Source: Anaerocolumna sp. AGMB13020
GTDB lineage: Bacteria; Bacillota; Clostridia; Lachnospirales; Lachnospiraceae
Assembly (NCBI RefSeq): GCF_033100115.1
Contig: NZ_CP136910.1
Coordinates: 4,095,001 to 4,159,000 of the forward strand
Reading direction: 5' to 3'
DNA: 64,000 nucleotides
Under the pieces are notes generated by a model that did not search any database, was not told the origin of the DNA, and saw nothing but the letters and a program-made list of their open reading frames with translations. The stretch's first letter is position 1. Each line of letters starts with the position of its first letter. The translations under genes were made by a program, and so were the position numbers. Positions 35,553 to 43,909 of this stretch are shown piece by piece.

Positions 35553-36017
35553 ATGACTAAAATATCCAGAGGTAAATTATACTTTGCAGTTAGTGCAACG
35601 GTTCTATTGATCTGCCTATTTATTGTACTTACTTACAAAATCTACTATCCGGTTCTGCATAGTGAAAAAGTTCTGAGTGAATATGGCTGGGATATCGCAA
35701 GCAGTGATAAGTTTAGTAAAACTACGCCTATATTATCAAAAGACTTTTTGAATCAGGAACTTACAAAACTACAGATTGCAGCGTCTGTGCAGATTGGTCT
35801 TGACCCAAGGAATTATGAAGGAGAAGCTTTTCGAAAGTATTCCTTTGACCTGCTGCAGGAAGGTCTTAGTAAGAAGCTAAGGGCAGACATCTGGATGCAG
35901 GATAATAAAAGTATCTGTGCTTATATATACCATACAGAAGATAATATTGCTATAAAGTACTGGTCACCTGATACATCTTATGAAGAAATTCTTGAGGATC
36001 TTGCTGAAGGAATGTAG
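35553..36017 (+). CDS. Membrane-anchored hypothetical protein (DUF4830-like)
   Basis: This 154-residue protein has one N-terminal membrane helix (about 9-29) and an outside domain starting EYGWDIASS. That resembles the small DUF4830-type domain found in many Firmicutes, though the match is from pattern only. The function is unknown. AGAGAGG precedes the start, and GCCG/CGGC arms just before it form a small hairpin. It stands alone between the IS and the protease fragment, and a bidirectional terminator follows. Confidence 0.5.
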   Translation: MTKISRGKLYFAVSATVLLICLFIVLTYKIYYPVLHSEKVLSEYGWDIASSDKFSKTTPILSKDFLNQELTKLQIAASVQIGLDPRNYEGEAFRKYSFDLLQEGLSKKLRADIWMQDNKSICAYIYHTEDNIAIKYWSPDTSYEEILEDLAEGM

Positions 36018-36036
36018 TTGAAATGGAAAATGTAAC

Positions 36037-36080
36037 TTTTGTCCTGACTGATTGAAAATATTCAATTAGTCAGGACAAAA
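36037..36080. terminator. Bidirectional terminator
   Basis: TTTTGTCCTGACT-ATTGAA arms (36037-36056 and 36061-36080) form a nearly perfect 20-bp stem around AATA, between the DUF4830-like gene and the protease gene. Confidence 0.85.
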
Positions 36081-36098
36081 CCTCTGTCACCACTCTGG

Positions 36099-37256
36099 TT
36101 ATTGTGTCAGCATAAAAGTATTTCTTAAACACAAGGCACCATAACCAAAGGTTGGGTTGGGATACACCGGTTCGAAAGGAAGCTCTCTGGCTCCTGCAAT
36201 CAGATAGGCACGCATCTTCTCGCCGTACATAAAGAGGTCGTGTCCATCTACTATTCCCCACTGCATCATCAGGGCACAACTGCCGGTTACAAATGGAGTT
36301 GCCATACTGGTACCGGAGCGAACGGTATAACCGCCTCCGGGGGAACAGGAATTTATATTTACACCTGGCGCTACCAGATCCGGTTTAATGGGAAAACCAC
36401 CCCTTGGAAAACCTCTTCCTGAAAAATAAGCAAGGCTGTCATTAGAGCCATCATAAGCGCCTACAGAGATTACTCTTTCAGCTGTTGAGGGAATAGTAAG
36501 AGTCGTCACTTCGGTGGGCCTTAAAAACGCTGTCTGAGGATTTAATACCCCTCCTGACGGAAGCCACATATCGTAATTTCCTACTACAATACTGCGCGGA
36601 ATCAGTTCGATGGTCCATATACCGGATTCCACGTAATCGTTCACCGGTATAAATTCCAGATAAATTTCCTGCTGGCTGTTATAGGGTACCGGTTTTCCGT
36701 AATACAGATAGATTTCTGTGGGACCGATACGAAACTGCTGAGTTCCAAGCCGTTCTGGGATTGGTCCTACCCTGGTCCCACCGGGAGATGTTATTGCAAT
36801 ATCAAACTGGTCATAAAAGTTCTTCCAAAGCTGCAGGTTAAAGGTGAACTCATATTCTCCAACAGCCAGCTCCACCAGTTCTCTTGACGCACCCGGAGTC
36901 ATACTCAATACTCCGCTGGTATGTTTTGCTGCGGTGCCTTCATTTCCTGTTCCCACACAGATATTTATACGCCCTCTGTTGGCAATATCGCTCATGTAGG
37001 TCTCCAGAAGAGAATTCCCTGTATGGGAACCATAGTTGGTGCCAAAGCTGATATTAATAGCCATAGGCCTGTTCAAAGCAAGGGAGCGTTTTACGCAGAA
37101 ATCGATCCCCTGCATTAACTGAGTAGTCCTTGGAAAGGAGTTGCTGATGGAGGACCCAAGCTTTACGATCAGCAGCTCACTCTGGGAAGCTACGCCACGG
37201 TACAGACCATTACTGGCTCTGCCATTTCCTGCTGCTATGCCGGTCACATGTGTCAC
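36099..37256 (-). CDS. S8 subtilisin-like protease, C-terminal part of an interrupted gene
   Basis: This open frame of 385 codons begins, from a GTG, with MTHVTGIAAGNG, which is the middle of the subtilase His motif HGTHVxGIxAGNG. It contains the Asn oxyanion region (TGNEG), a long insert typical of clostridial Csp-like S8 proteases, and the catalytic Ser in GTSMATPF. It lacks the Asp and the start of the His motif, and there is no ribosome site. The missing part lies 4.8 kb away at 42653-42048 on the same strand. Joining the two at the shared core gives GHGTHVTGIAAGNG in frame, 583 residues. As it stands this half is probably not made. The intact family cuts proteins, and some members activate spore germination. 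Confidence 0.9.
   Translation of the reverse strand: MTHVTGIAAGNGRASNGLYRGVASQSELLIVKLGSSISNSFPRTTQLMQGIDFCVKRSLALNRPMAINISFGTNYGSHTGNSLLETYMSDIANRGRINICVGTGNEGTAAKHTSGVLSMTPGASRELVELAVGEYEFTFNLQLWKNFYDQFDIAITSPGGTRVGPIPERLGTQQFRIGPTEIYLYYGKPVPYNSQQEIYLEFIPVNDYVESGIWTIELIPRSIVVGNYDMWLPSGGVLNPQTAFLRPTEVTTLTIPSTAERVISVGAYDGSNDSLAYFSGRGFPRGGFPIKPDLVAPGVNINSCSPGGGYTVRSGTSMATPFVTGSCALMMQWGIVDGHDLFMYGEKMRAYLIAGARELPFEPVYPNPTFGYGALCLRNTFMLTQ
37244..37254. other. Recombination core at the left end of the serine-recombinase element
   Basis: TCACATGTGTC, identical to 42047-42057. The bases to the left belong to the protease gene and those to the right to the element. The predicted crossover dinucleotide is TG at 37249-37250. 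Confidence 0.85.
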
Positions 37257-37449
37257 ATAGTTGAAATCGAAAATTGTATATATGCCGAAAATACTGATAA
37301 ATCAAGATATTGACAGGTGAAATATAAGCCGATCAGTGTCTTTTTTATTGCAGTTCTATCGGTATTACGAGGAATATTTTTTCTTGCGGTCAGAATGTTC
37401 TTACCTTAATGGAACTGTTTTTATTGATTGAACAATGGGCAGGTGAAAT

Positions 37450-37477
37450 TTGACAAAATTCCAATATGTGTTATAAT
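37450..37477 (+). promoter_or_regulatory. Promoter of the hydrolase gene
   Basis: TTGACA (37450-37455), 16 bp, TATAAT (37472-37477). Both hexamers are perfect, so the cargo gene is probably expressed in the integrated state. Confidence 0.75.
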
Positions 37478-37551
37478 ATCCAATAAAAGTAAGAATATAA
37501 TACATAGATAAGAAGGACTGCAAACTACCTAAAAAGCATAAGGAGAAAAAA

Positions 37552-38508
37552 ATGAAAAAGAACAACATTATTCGTAAAATAGCAACACTTGTACTTGCAA
37601 CAAGCCTTATATTAACTACTGCTGTTTCAGTAGCAGCAAAGACTGCGGTAAAAGAAGGGCTGGTGGATATCGGTGACAAAAGCTTATATGCCAAAACTAT
37701 GGGTATTGACAGTAATGTTACCGTTGTTTTTGATTCCGGCTATGGCGATGGAATTTATACATATTCAGAAGATCCGGCTTATGAAACCTGGGGTAATATT
37801 CAGTCAAAGATAGCTAAATTCGCTAAAACCATAACCTATGACAGAGCCGGACTGGGACAAAGCGATCAGGGTGTTAACAGAAATCCATTAAGTGAGGAAT
37901 CAATGGCTGCTTTTCTAAATGGTGAGGACATACCCTATGATGAATCAGTGTTTGAGAATGGTTCTGGGAAAACAGCCATAGACAGAGCAAGAGACCTGCA
38001 TGCATTATTAGAGGCAGCAGAAGTTGATGGGCCATATTTATTAGTTCTTCATTCTGTTTCAATGTTAGAGGCGGTAGAGTTCGCCAAGGAATATCCTGGT
38101 GAAGTAGCAGGTATTGTTAGTGTTGACGGTACCTCAGCAGATACTTTACAAAAAAATGTCGAGTTTTTTAGAGCATATGCTCCTGAGGTTGAAGATTTAT
38201 TTTTAGGACAGTTTCAAGAGAATGATGGTACTTTAAGTGAGATAATTCAAAGTTCTCTGCAGGTAATGAACGCAGGTGATGTTTTAAGAAATATCCCCTT
38301 CACAATACTTCACCCCTCTGATAGCGGAAGCGGTCCAGAATACCAACAGATGTCAGATGAAATCATGAGAGAATGGCTGACCTGGTCGAATGATTCGAGA
38401 CTTATATTTGTACCTGACACAAGTCATTATATTATGAAAGACCAGCCCCAGTATGTAATTGATGCTATAAAAAACATGTTGAAAGAAATAAATAAAAGGT
38501 GTAAGTAA
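37552..38508 (+). CDS. Secreted alpha/beta-hydrolase-fold protein
   Basis: This 318-residue protein has a signal peptide (about 1-29, ending VAA) and an alpha/beta hydrolase fold: VVFDSGYGDG (oxyanion strand), YDRAGLGQSD (the usual block after strand 4), a nucleophile-elbow position reading VLHSVSMLEA, and a late DTSHYIMKDQP with the catalytic His. The elbow lacks both Gly of GxSxG, which is unusual; the Ser after His is the likely nucleophile. It is cargo of the serine-recombinase element and has its own consensus promoter and terminator. The substrate is unknown; an ester, lactone or signal molecule are possibilities. Confidence 0.8.
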   Translation: MKKNNIIRKIATLVLATSLILTTAVSVAAKTAVKEGLVDIGDKSLYAKTMGIDSNVTVVFDSGYGDGIYTYSEDPAYETWGNIQSKIAKFAKTITYDRAGLGQSDQGVNRNPLSEESMAAFLNGEDIPYDESVFENGSGKTAIDRARDLHALLEAAEVDGPYLLVLHSVSMLEAVEFAKEYPGEVAGIVSVDGTSADTLQKNVEFFRAYAPEVEDLFLGQFQENDGTLSEIIQSSLQVMNAGDVLRNIPFTILHPSDSGSGPEYQQMSDEIMREWLTWSNDSRLIFVPDTSHYIMKDQPQYVIDAIKNMLKEINKRCK

Positions 38509-38541
38509 TAGATAAAAGAAATACAAATTAGATTTTGACAG

Positions 38542-38598
38542 ACTTCCTTTTAGGCAGGCAGTTGTAGGATTAAACTGCATGCTTAGGAGGAAGTTTTT
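38542..38598 (+). terminator. Terminator of the hydrolase gene
   Basis: ACTTCCT...GCAGTT (from 38542) pairs with AACTGC...AGGAAGT (to 38594), followed by TTTTT. The stem is long, with a few mismatches. Confidence 0.75.
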
Positions 38599-38618
38599 CA
38601 ATATTCTTTCAATTTTAC

Positions 38619-39605
38619 TTAAGAAGAAAAAATCTCAAGTTTCTCAATACCGTCGAGAGCTAAAAATAAGTTCACGACTATAAAAAGTATGACCCATAAG
38701 GTAGTAAAGGTATATTTATATTGATGCTTGGGTGATTTGTTGTCACGCAGATAAGTAAACAGCTTCTTTCTATTAATAAATAAAATAATCATACCTACAA
38801 GAAAGAAAATTGAATTAATAAAGGTAGTTATGAAATCCTGCTGATTTTCTGAGAGACCTTTTATCAGGAAGCCCAGTACATCACTAAAGATAAAATTATT
38901 TATTATATGTAAGAGTACCGCCCATTTAAAAGAATATTCCATGGCTACATAACCTAATATTAAACCTACCACTGCAGCAAATATCCCCTGTATGAAATTC
39001 GAATGAAAAACACCGAATAGTAGTGCAGACATTACGATGGCGTAAAGCTTTCCGAACTTTTGAAAGGAGCGCAGCATAGCTCCGCGAAAAACAATCTCTT
39101 CCATTACAGGTCCCAGAAAACTGGCATATAAGAACATGGAAAGGGTAGTACTGGTTGCAGTGGCTGTTTCAATCTGCCCTAACATGGTATAACCAAAGGT
39201 GTTCAAGAGAAACTCTGCCAGCATACCAAAAAGTCCAAAAAGGGTTTGTACGGACATGAAAACGAATAAGATCCCAACAAAGGAACATGCAGTCATTCTC
39301 TTATTTACGACGGTCAAATCATTTTTAAGTATTTCTTTATTTCGATATATCAAAATAACGATCAATCCAAGGGCAATCCCCAGTATACTGGACCAAGCAT
39401 TTTCACCTATTGAAGTAATAAACGCATCATAATCGCTATCACTCATATTCCTATCTCTCAGCATAGTTATTAATATTGAAAACATGGAATATACAACAAC
39501 TGTCGAAAACATAACTAATTCATATAGAAAGAGTGTTCGGACAGTATAGTTGATTTCTTTCTTAAAGTTCTTTCTCGTCTCTGTCACATTGATATCGCGT
39601 TCCAT
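38619..39605 (-). CDS. CPBP-family intramembrane metalloprotease
   Basis: This 328-residue membrane protein has about eight helices and the three CPBP (CAAX protease and bacteriocin-processing) motifs: EEIVFRG (Glu-Glu and Arg, about 168-174), GVFHSNF (His, about 197-203) and HIINNFIF (about 231-238). The Glu and His residues bind the catalytic metal. Family roles include processing prenylated or peptide substrates and self-immunity to bacteriocins. It is cargo of the element, on the opposite strand to the hydrolase and recombinase. TAGGAG precedes the start. A link with the hydrolase is possible but unproven. Confidence 0.88.
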   Translation of the reverse strand: MERDINVTETRKNFKKEINYTVRTLFLYELVMFSTVVVYSMFSILITMLRDRNMSDSDYDAFITSIGENAWSSILGIALGLIVILIYRNKEILKNDLTVVNKRMTACSFVGILFVFMSVQTLFGLFGMLAEFLLNTFGYTMLGQIETATATSTTLSMFLYASFLGPVMEEIVFRGAMLRSFQKFGKLYAIVMSALLFGVFHSNFIQGIFAAVVGLILGYVAMEYSFKWAVLLHIINNFIFSDVLGFLIKGLSENQQDFITTFINSIFFLVGMIILFINRKKLFTYLRDNKSPKHQYKYTFTTLWVILFIVVNLFLALDGIEKLEIFSS

Positions 39606-40382
39606 TCAGAAGGTCTCCTATTCTTTTATCATTCTGTAAAAAATAGCTGCTTGTTTTACACGAATATCTACTGAGGAGCATATCGGTATTTAAAGATTGC
39701 GCTACGTTCTTAAAGCTCGTCCTGCTATAACATGGGTCTACTATAACTCGTCCTGCTATAAAATGATTTAAGTAATCGATACATGAAAGAAACCACATAA
39801 TTAACTTATGTCAATTATATATAAAAGAAATAATATATTAAACTTATTTCAATTATACATGAAAGTAATCCTTGTAACAATTGGTAAATAACCATATTAT
39901 TTGTTACTTTATCACTTTGATTAAGACAATGGTTAAAACAGACGTCTCATTGTTAACTGAAAGTGAACGAAATAAAATCCATAATGGTTAAAGCTTTCGT
40001 TGGATTAATTGCTTAAACCAAAGCAAATCAAGTAAAGGCGCTTCTCATTATGGAACGGACTACCCGAATAACATCAGAGTTAAGGGAAGGTATCATCTGA
40101 GAATATGATTTGTGAATAGGACAAAATTAACAGAAATATATTTACATAAGAATAGATTTGCTAAGGGTAATGCCAATGTTTATCATAAAAGATGCGTACA
40201 AGAGTCAGTCATTGGAGGAGAGGCAAAAAGCGATTACTAAAATACTCGTAAGGCTTCTTAAGAACAGGCAAGAGAAAAAGAGCGATTCGTATTAATAACA
40301 GGAAAATCTTCAATGCAACAACCAGGTACATTCTCTGATAAAAATGGAAAGTTTGATAAAGGAGAGCAGGGGAGGTGTAATT
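39606..40382. other. Non-coding stretch inside the element
   Basis: This 777-bp AT-rich region before the recombinase holds a 15-bp repeat, CTCGTCCTGCTATAA, near 39715 and 39743. It has no clear promoter consensus and no supported gene. It may contain control sites of the recombinase. Confidence 0.4.
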
Positions 40383-41978
40383 GTGGATAAAGCAGCAATT
40401 TATTGCAGATTGTCGAAGGAAGACCAGGATAAGATGAATCAGGGAGATGACAGTGCCAGCATCCAAAATCAAAAGCTTCTTTTGGTGGACTATGCAATTG
40501 CTCATCAATTTATAATTCATGATATCTATTCCGATGATGATTATTCCGGGCTTGACAGTGACAGACCTGCCTTTAACAGGCTAATAAACGATGCGAAGGA
40601 AGGGTGCTTTCAGGTTATTATCTGTAAGACACAGTCCAGATTCACCAGAGAGATGGAGCTCGTTGAAAAGTATCTTCATGGACTTTTTCCGGTAATCGGT
40701 ATACGTTTTATCGGAGTTATTGATCATGTGGATACGGACATCAAAGGTAATAAAAAAGCCAGGCAGATTAATGGACTTATCAATGAGTGGTATTGTGAGG
40801 ACCTGTCAGAAAATATCCGCAGTGTTTTTCGCAGTAAGATGGAAAAAGGACAGTTTCTTGGCTCCTACGCCGCATATGGTTATAAGAAATCTCCGGAGGA
40901 TAATCATAGACTTATCATAGACGAAGAGGCAGCTTGGGTGGTAAGAAAAATTTATCTTTATGCACTTAAGGGATTGGGGAATAAGCAGATTTGTGACAAG
41001 CTGTACGAAGAAGATATTCCTACACCCAGTGTCTATAAGAGAATGCAGGGAATCACCGATAAGGAGACCTTTAAAGCGTCTGCCTATAGCAATAAAAATA
41101 TATGGGGTACCTCTACCATACAGAAAATACTTTCTAATCGTATCTATACAGGTGACATGGTACAAGGAAAGGAAAGAAAGGTAAGCTATAAAAGTAAAAA
41201 GGTAATAGCTGTACCGGAATCGGAATGGGTTATCGTACCGGATTGTCATGAAGCAATTATTGATAAGGAATCTTTTGCACTGGTTCAGGAATTAAGAAAG
41301 AGCAGAAGGTATGCTTGTTCTGCCGATGAAGCAGGAAAGAAACAGATTAATCTTCTTGCCGGAAAAATAAAATGCATGGATTGCGGCAGCACAATGGTCA
41401 GGTGTAATGGTGATAAAAGATATGTCACGCTGTATTGTCAGTTATATAAAAGAAGCAAAAAAGAGCAGTGTTCTGCTCATTCGGTGAATTATAATAAGCT
41501 CGTTGAAGCAGTAAAGCTGAAAATACAGGATATCCTTCAGACTAATTTGCAGCATATTAATCTGGAGGAGTATCTTGTAACAGAAAGTAGCAGTGCTTCA
41601 GGAAACAAGTTATTGAAAGAGAAGGAAAAGAAATTTACTGTGTTAGAGGATAAGCTTAGCAGAATTAAGAAGGCTTTGGCACTGTTATATTTAGATAAGG
41701 CGGATAACAAAATATCGGAAGAGGAATATAGAGAGCTAAAAAGCAATCTTATTCAGATGACGGAGGAATTGGAGGGCAAGGTGAAAGAAGCAGATTTTCA
41801 AATACAGAAACAGGAGAGAAAGAATGATACTTATATAAATAGGGAGGTTATATTAAACGATCTGCTGAATTTGAAGGAATCGGATCAGGAAATCTATCAT
41901 GAGTTCATTGATTTCATAGAGATTGGAGAAAAAGGCAGAGATAAAAATCAGGAAATAATTATACACTGGAGATTATAA
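40383..41978 (+). CDS. Large serine recombinase (integrase/excisionase)
   Basis: This 531-residue recombinase begins at GTG 40383 behind GGGGAGG; the ATG at 40344 lacks a ribosome site. Residues 1-145 are the resolvase catalytic domain with the nucleophile Ser11 in YCRLSKED and Arg residues in QSRFTREME. A recombinase DNA-binding domain (about 165-290), a zinc ribbon (CMDCGS ... LYCQLYKRSKKEQC, about 330-370) and a C-terminal coiled coil (about 400-490) follow. This is the layout of TnpX/SpoIVCA/phage-type large serine integrases. It lies 73 bp from the element's right end and is the obvious enzyme for its insertion. Excision usually needs a small directionality factor, and none was recognised. 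Confidence 0.95.
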   Translation: MDKAAIYCRLSKEDQDKMNQGDDSASIQNQKLLLVDYAIAHQFIIHDIYSDDDYSGLDSDRPAFNRLINDAKEGCFQVIICKTQSRFTREMELVEKYLHGLFPVIGIRFIGVIDHVDTDIKGNKKARQINGLINEWYCEDLSENIRSVFRSKMEKGQFLGSYAAYGYKKSPEDNHRLIIDEEAAWVVRKIYLYALKGLGNKQICDKLYEEDIPTPSVYKRMQGITDKETFKASAYSNKNIWGTSTIQKILSNRIYTGDMVQGKERKVSYKSKKVIAVPESEWVIVPDCHEAIIDKESFALVQELRKSRRYACSADEAGKKQINLLAGKIKCMDCGSTMVRCNGDKRYVTLYCQLYKRSKKEQCSAHSVNYNKLVEAVKLKIQDILQTNLQHINLEEYLVTESSSASGNKLLKEKEKKFTVLEDKLSRIKKALALLYLDKADNKISEEEYRELKSNLIQMTEELEGKVKEADFQIQKQERKNDTYINREVILNDLLNLKESDQEIYHEFIDFIEIGEKGRDKNQEIIIHWRL

Positions 41979-41990
41979 CTATGATTATCG

Positions 41991-42653
41991 TTAACCCGCC
42001 ATGGATTCCTCGTGATTAATCTTATTGATTTTCACCTTCAACCACTTCACATGTGTCCCGTGGCCTGATAAATCCACACTGGGAACAATTGCAAGCCTTG
42101 CTGCCTGGTCTGGTGCATTTAAGGCTTCATTGATTTTTTCCCGGGTATATAAGGTGCCAATGGCATAACCTTCCGGAGGAGCACCATCAATAGTCTGATC
42201 CCATAACTCCAGTATTCGGGTGGAGCCATCGGGATTTCTGAAATCAGGGTGGGCATAGTCGATGCCGGAATCAATAACCGCAACAATAACACCTGTACCA
42301 AAGAGATTGAACTGGGCAGTCTGAAGAGGGTTGATGCAGGAGACGCTTCTGCCCTGGTTTACAGAATAAAAGAGACGTTTTGGTTTTTCTATAAATTCCA
42401 CTTCCTGGTATTCTGAGAGCCTTGGTATCAGTTCCTGCCGAATCGTTATGATAGCATACTCATTCTGAAGAGGTACCACCACAGCACCTAGTTCTTCTGC
42501 AATTCGTGTTATATTACCACTGAATTTCACGATTAGTTCCCAGAGTTTCACTTCCGGTATAAAACCCACATTTAGATCCAGTGTCTTATCCCTTACCTGC
42601 TCTGGAACATCCAGTGCAAGATTTAATTGATTGTCTGCTTTTCCGTCAGGCAT
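41991..42653 (-). CDS. S8 subtilisin-like protease, N-terminal part of an interrupted gene
   Basis: The first 202 residues are true protease: a propeptide-like region (1-110), the catalytic Asp128 in VAVIDSGIDYAHPDF and His201 in SGHGTHV. After Val202 the frame runs into the mobile element for 18 foreign residues (KWLKVKINK...) and stops at 41991. GGAAGG precedes the start. The rest of the gene continues at 37253 on the same strand beyond the element. Together the halves hold the full Asp-His-Ser triad. The product as it stands has Asp and His but no Ser, and should be inactive unless the element is excised. Confidence 0.9.
   Translation of the reverse strand: MPDGKADNQLNLALDVPEQVRDKTLDLNVGFIPEVKLWELIVKFSGNITRIAEELGAVVVPLQNEYAIITIRQELIPRLSEYQEVEFIEKPKRLFYSVNQGRSVSCINPLQTAQFNLFGTGVIVAVIDSGIDYAHPDFRNPDGSTRILELWDQTIDGAPPEGYAIGTLYTREKINEALNAPDQAARLAIVPSVDLSGHGTHVKWLKVKINKINHEESMAG
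42047..42057. other. Recombination core at the right end of the serine-recombinase element
   Basis: TCACATGTGTC, identical to 37244-37254, within the His codon region of the protease N-half. The predicted crossover TG is at 42052-42053. Confidence 0.85.
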
Positions 42654-42726
42654 AATCTAACCTTCCAGAGTTTATTAATTTAATATATGCACACAGGAAA
42701 ATCTTGCGAATTTATTCTCAGAAATA

Positions 42727-42784
42727 CAGCCTGCTAAATAGCCCCCTCCAACATACATTGCTTGAGGGAATTATCCGCAGGCTG
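42727..42784 (-). terminator. Nested hairpin upstream of the protease gene
   Basis: CAGCCTGC (42727-42734) pairs with GCAGGCTG (42777-42784), and CCCTC/GAGGG pair inside. It lies after the DUF4362-like gene on the minus strand. No T-run follows, so terminator function is uncertain. Confidence 0.45.
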
Positions 42785-42812
42785 CAAGGAACAGATGAAT
42801 AATTTGTACCCT

Positions 42813-43205
42813 TTAGATACTCAGCCAATATACAGGCACCATCTGAGAATCCGCAGTTGTGAGATAATAATCAAAAATATCATTATTACGGCAGCTGGCA
42901 ATTATTTTATCTCCGTAATAGGTTCTGGAATCCTTACGGAAGACGGTATAAATAATTGAGCTGCCGTCATATTGGAGTATGCTTTTGGTTGATATCTCTC
43001 CATTATCGGTTTCAAATGCGGTTATTCTTATTTTATCTGGTATACCCTTGTCTATATTTGATAGAAAACTATAGAATCGTTCCGTATTATGAGGTCTTAC
43101 GGCGCTTAAAACCACATCTTTGCTTTTAACAGCCATATCAACCGTATATGTTTCAGGTAAAGTCTCCAGCTCTGTTACATGTTCCTTGGAATAATTTCGG
43201 TTCAT
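42813..43205 (-). CDS. DUF4362-like small protein
   Basis: This 130-residue soluble protein matches the DUF4362 pattern: KDVVLSAVRPHNTERFYSFL, then DKIRITAFETDNGE and a YDGSSIIYTVFR strand, ending YGDKIIASC. In other Firmicutes the domain usually follows a signal peptide; none is seen here, so this copy should be cytoplasmic or may have lost it. The function is unknown. It lies on the same strand as the protease gene and about 160 bp ahead of it. AGAGGT precedes the start. Confidence 0.6.
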   Translation of the reverse strand: MNRNYSKEHVTELETLPETYTVDMAVKSKDVVLSAVRPHNTERFYSFLSNIDKGIPDKIRITAFETDNGEISTKSILQYDGSSIIYTVFRKDSRTYYGDKIIASCRNNDIFDYYLTTADSQMVPVYWLSI

Positions 43206-43418
43206 GTGTTACCTCTGATTATGTTGATACTATAGTATATGGTTTAGCTGTTTGAATGGTGTATCCGGATATATAAATACTACCGAGAGAAGTTTTCAAA
43301 TAAAAATTTTAACGGCAAGATTCTAATGTAATCTTAATTTTACAAATAAATACAATTAAGTTATGATATTCATAAGCTATGTCAATTAAAAGAACTGGAT
43401 AGAAGAGCAGGAGGTAAT

Positions 43419-43766
43419 ATGAAAAGGTTTTTATTTATTATGTTAGTTCGAATAATGGTTTTTATGGTTTTATTTGGAACAGTGATGGGGATTTGCTATT
43501 TAATCAGCAGACATTACGACTATAGTTATATGCGTATTATTGAATATGCAGGTATGCTATTACTTATTATTGGAGGACTTTCCGTACTTGGAGGGCTGAG
43601 TATACGAAGTGATATCAGGGATAATGAGACGAAGTTATCACTAAAATGGGGCAGGGGCTTGCAGGAGGATATAAAACTGGCTGCCGATAATAGAGTCTTT
43701 TTTGTCTGTATGGCATTGGCAGGGTTGATACTGATTGTGGCGCCATTGATTTTTAATATCCGGTAA
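43419..43766 (+). CDS. Small membrane protein of unknown family
   Basis: This 115-residue protein has three hydrophobic segments (about 5-27, 38-62 and 92-112) and a charged loop between the second and third (RSDIRDNETKLSLKWGRG). No domain is recognised. AGGAGG precedes ATG. It stands alone, 143 bp before the ROK regulator in the same direction, and may or may not share its transcript. Confidence 0.6.
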   Translation: MKRFLFIMLVRIMVFMVLFGTVMGICYLISRHYDYSYMRIIEYAGMLLLIIGGLSVLGGLSIRSDIRDNETKLSLKWGRGLQEDIKLAADNRVFFVCMALAGLILIVAPLIFNIR

Positions 43767-43909
43767 AAGTTCTTATCAGGGAATAAGAGTATAAACTTAT
43801 ATTGACAGAAATTCTTGAACTCAGTATAATAAAGATTACTTATTAAAGAACTTTTAAAAAGAGTTATATAAAATTGCTTTGATTCACAATCAGTATTAGG
43901 AGGTGTTTT

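Larger units (their letters stand above)
37249..42051. mobile_element. 4.8-kb site-specific element in the S8 protease gene
   Basis: The unit between the two crossover points is 4,803 bp. It carries an alpha/beta hydrolase gene (+), a CPBP membrane protease gene (-), a 777-bp non-coding stretch and a large serine recombinase gene (+) that ends 73 bp from the right end. Both ends share TCACATGTGTC. The joined outer ends restore an unbroken subtilase frame through its catalytic His. The joined inner ends give two 24-nt arms (42028-42051 and 37251-37274) that match as inverted repeats at 17 of 24 positions around TG, as expected for a serine-integrase attP. No transfer, replication or phage structure genes are present. 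Confidence 0.9.

Noticed and set aside
37249..42051. Prophage or conjugative element
   Set aside because: No structural, replication, relaxase or secretion genes are present; only a recombinase and two cargo genes.
36099..42653. Two independent protease genes
   Set aside because: Neither half has a complete triad, the C-part has no ribosome site, and both junctions share the same 11-bp core that restores the frame exactly.
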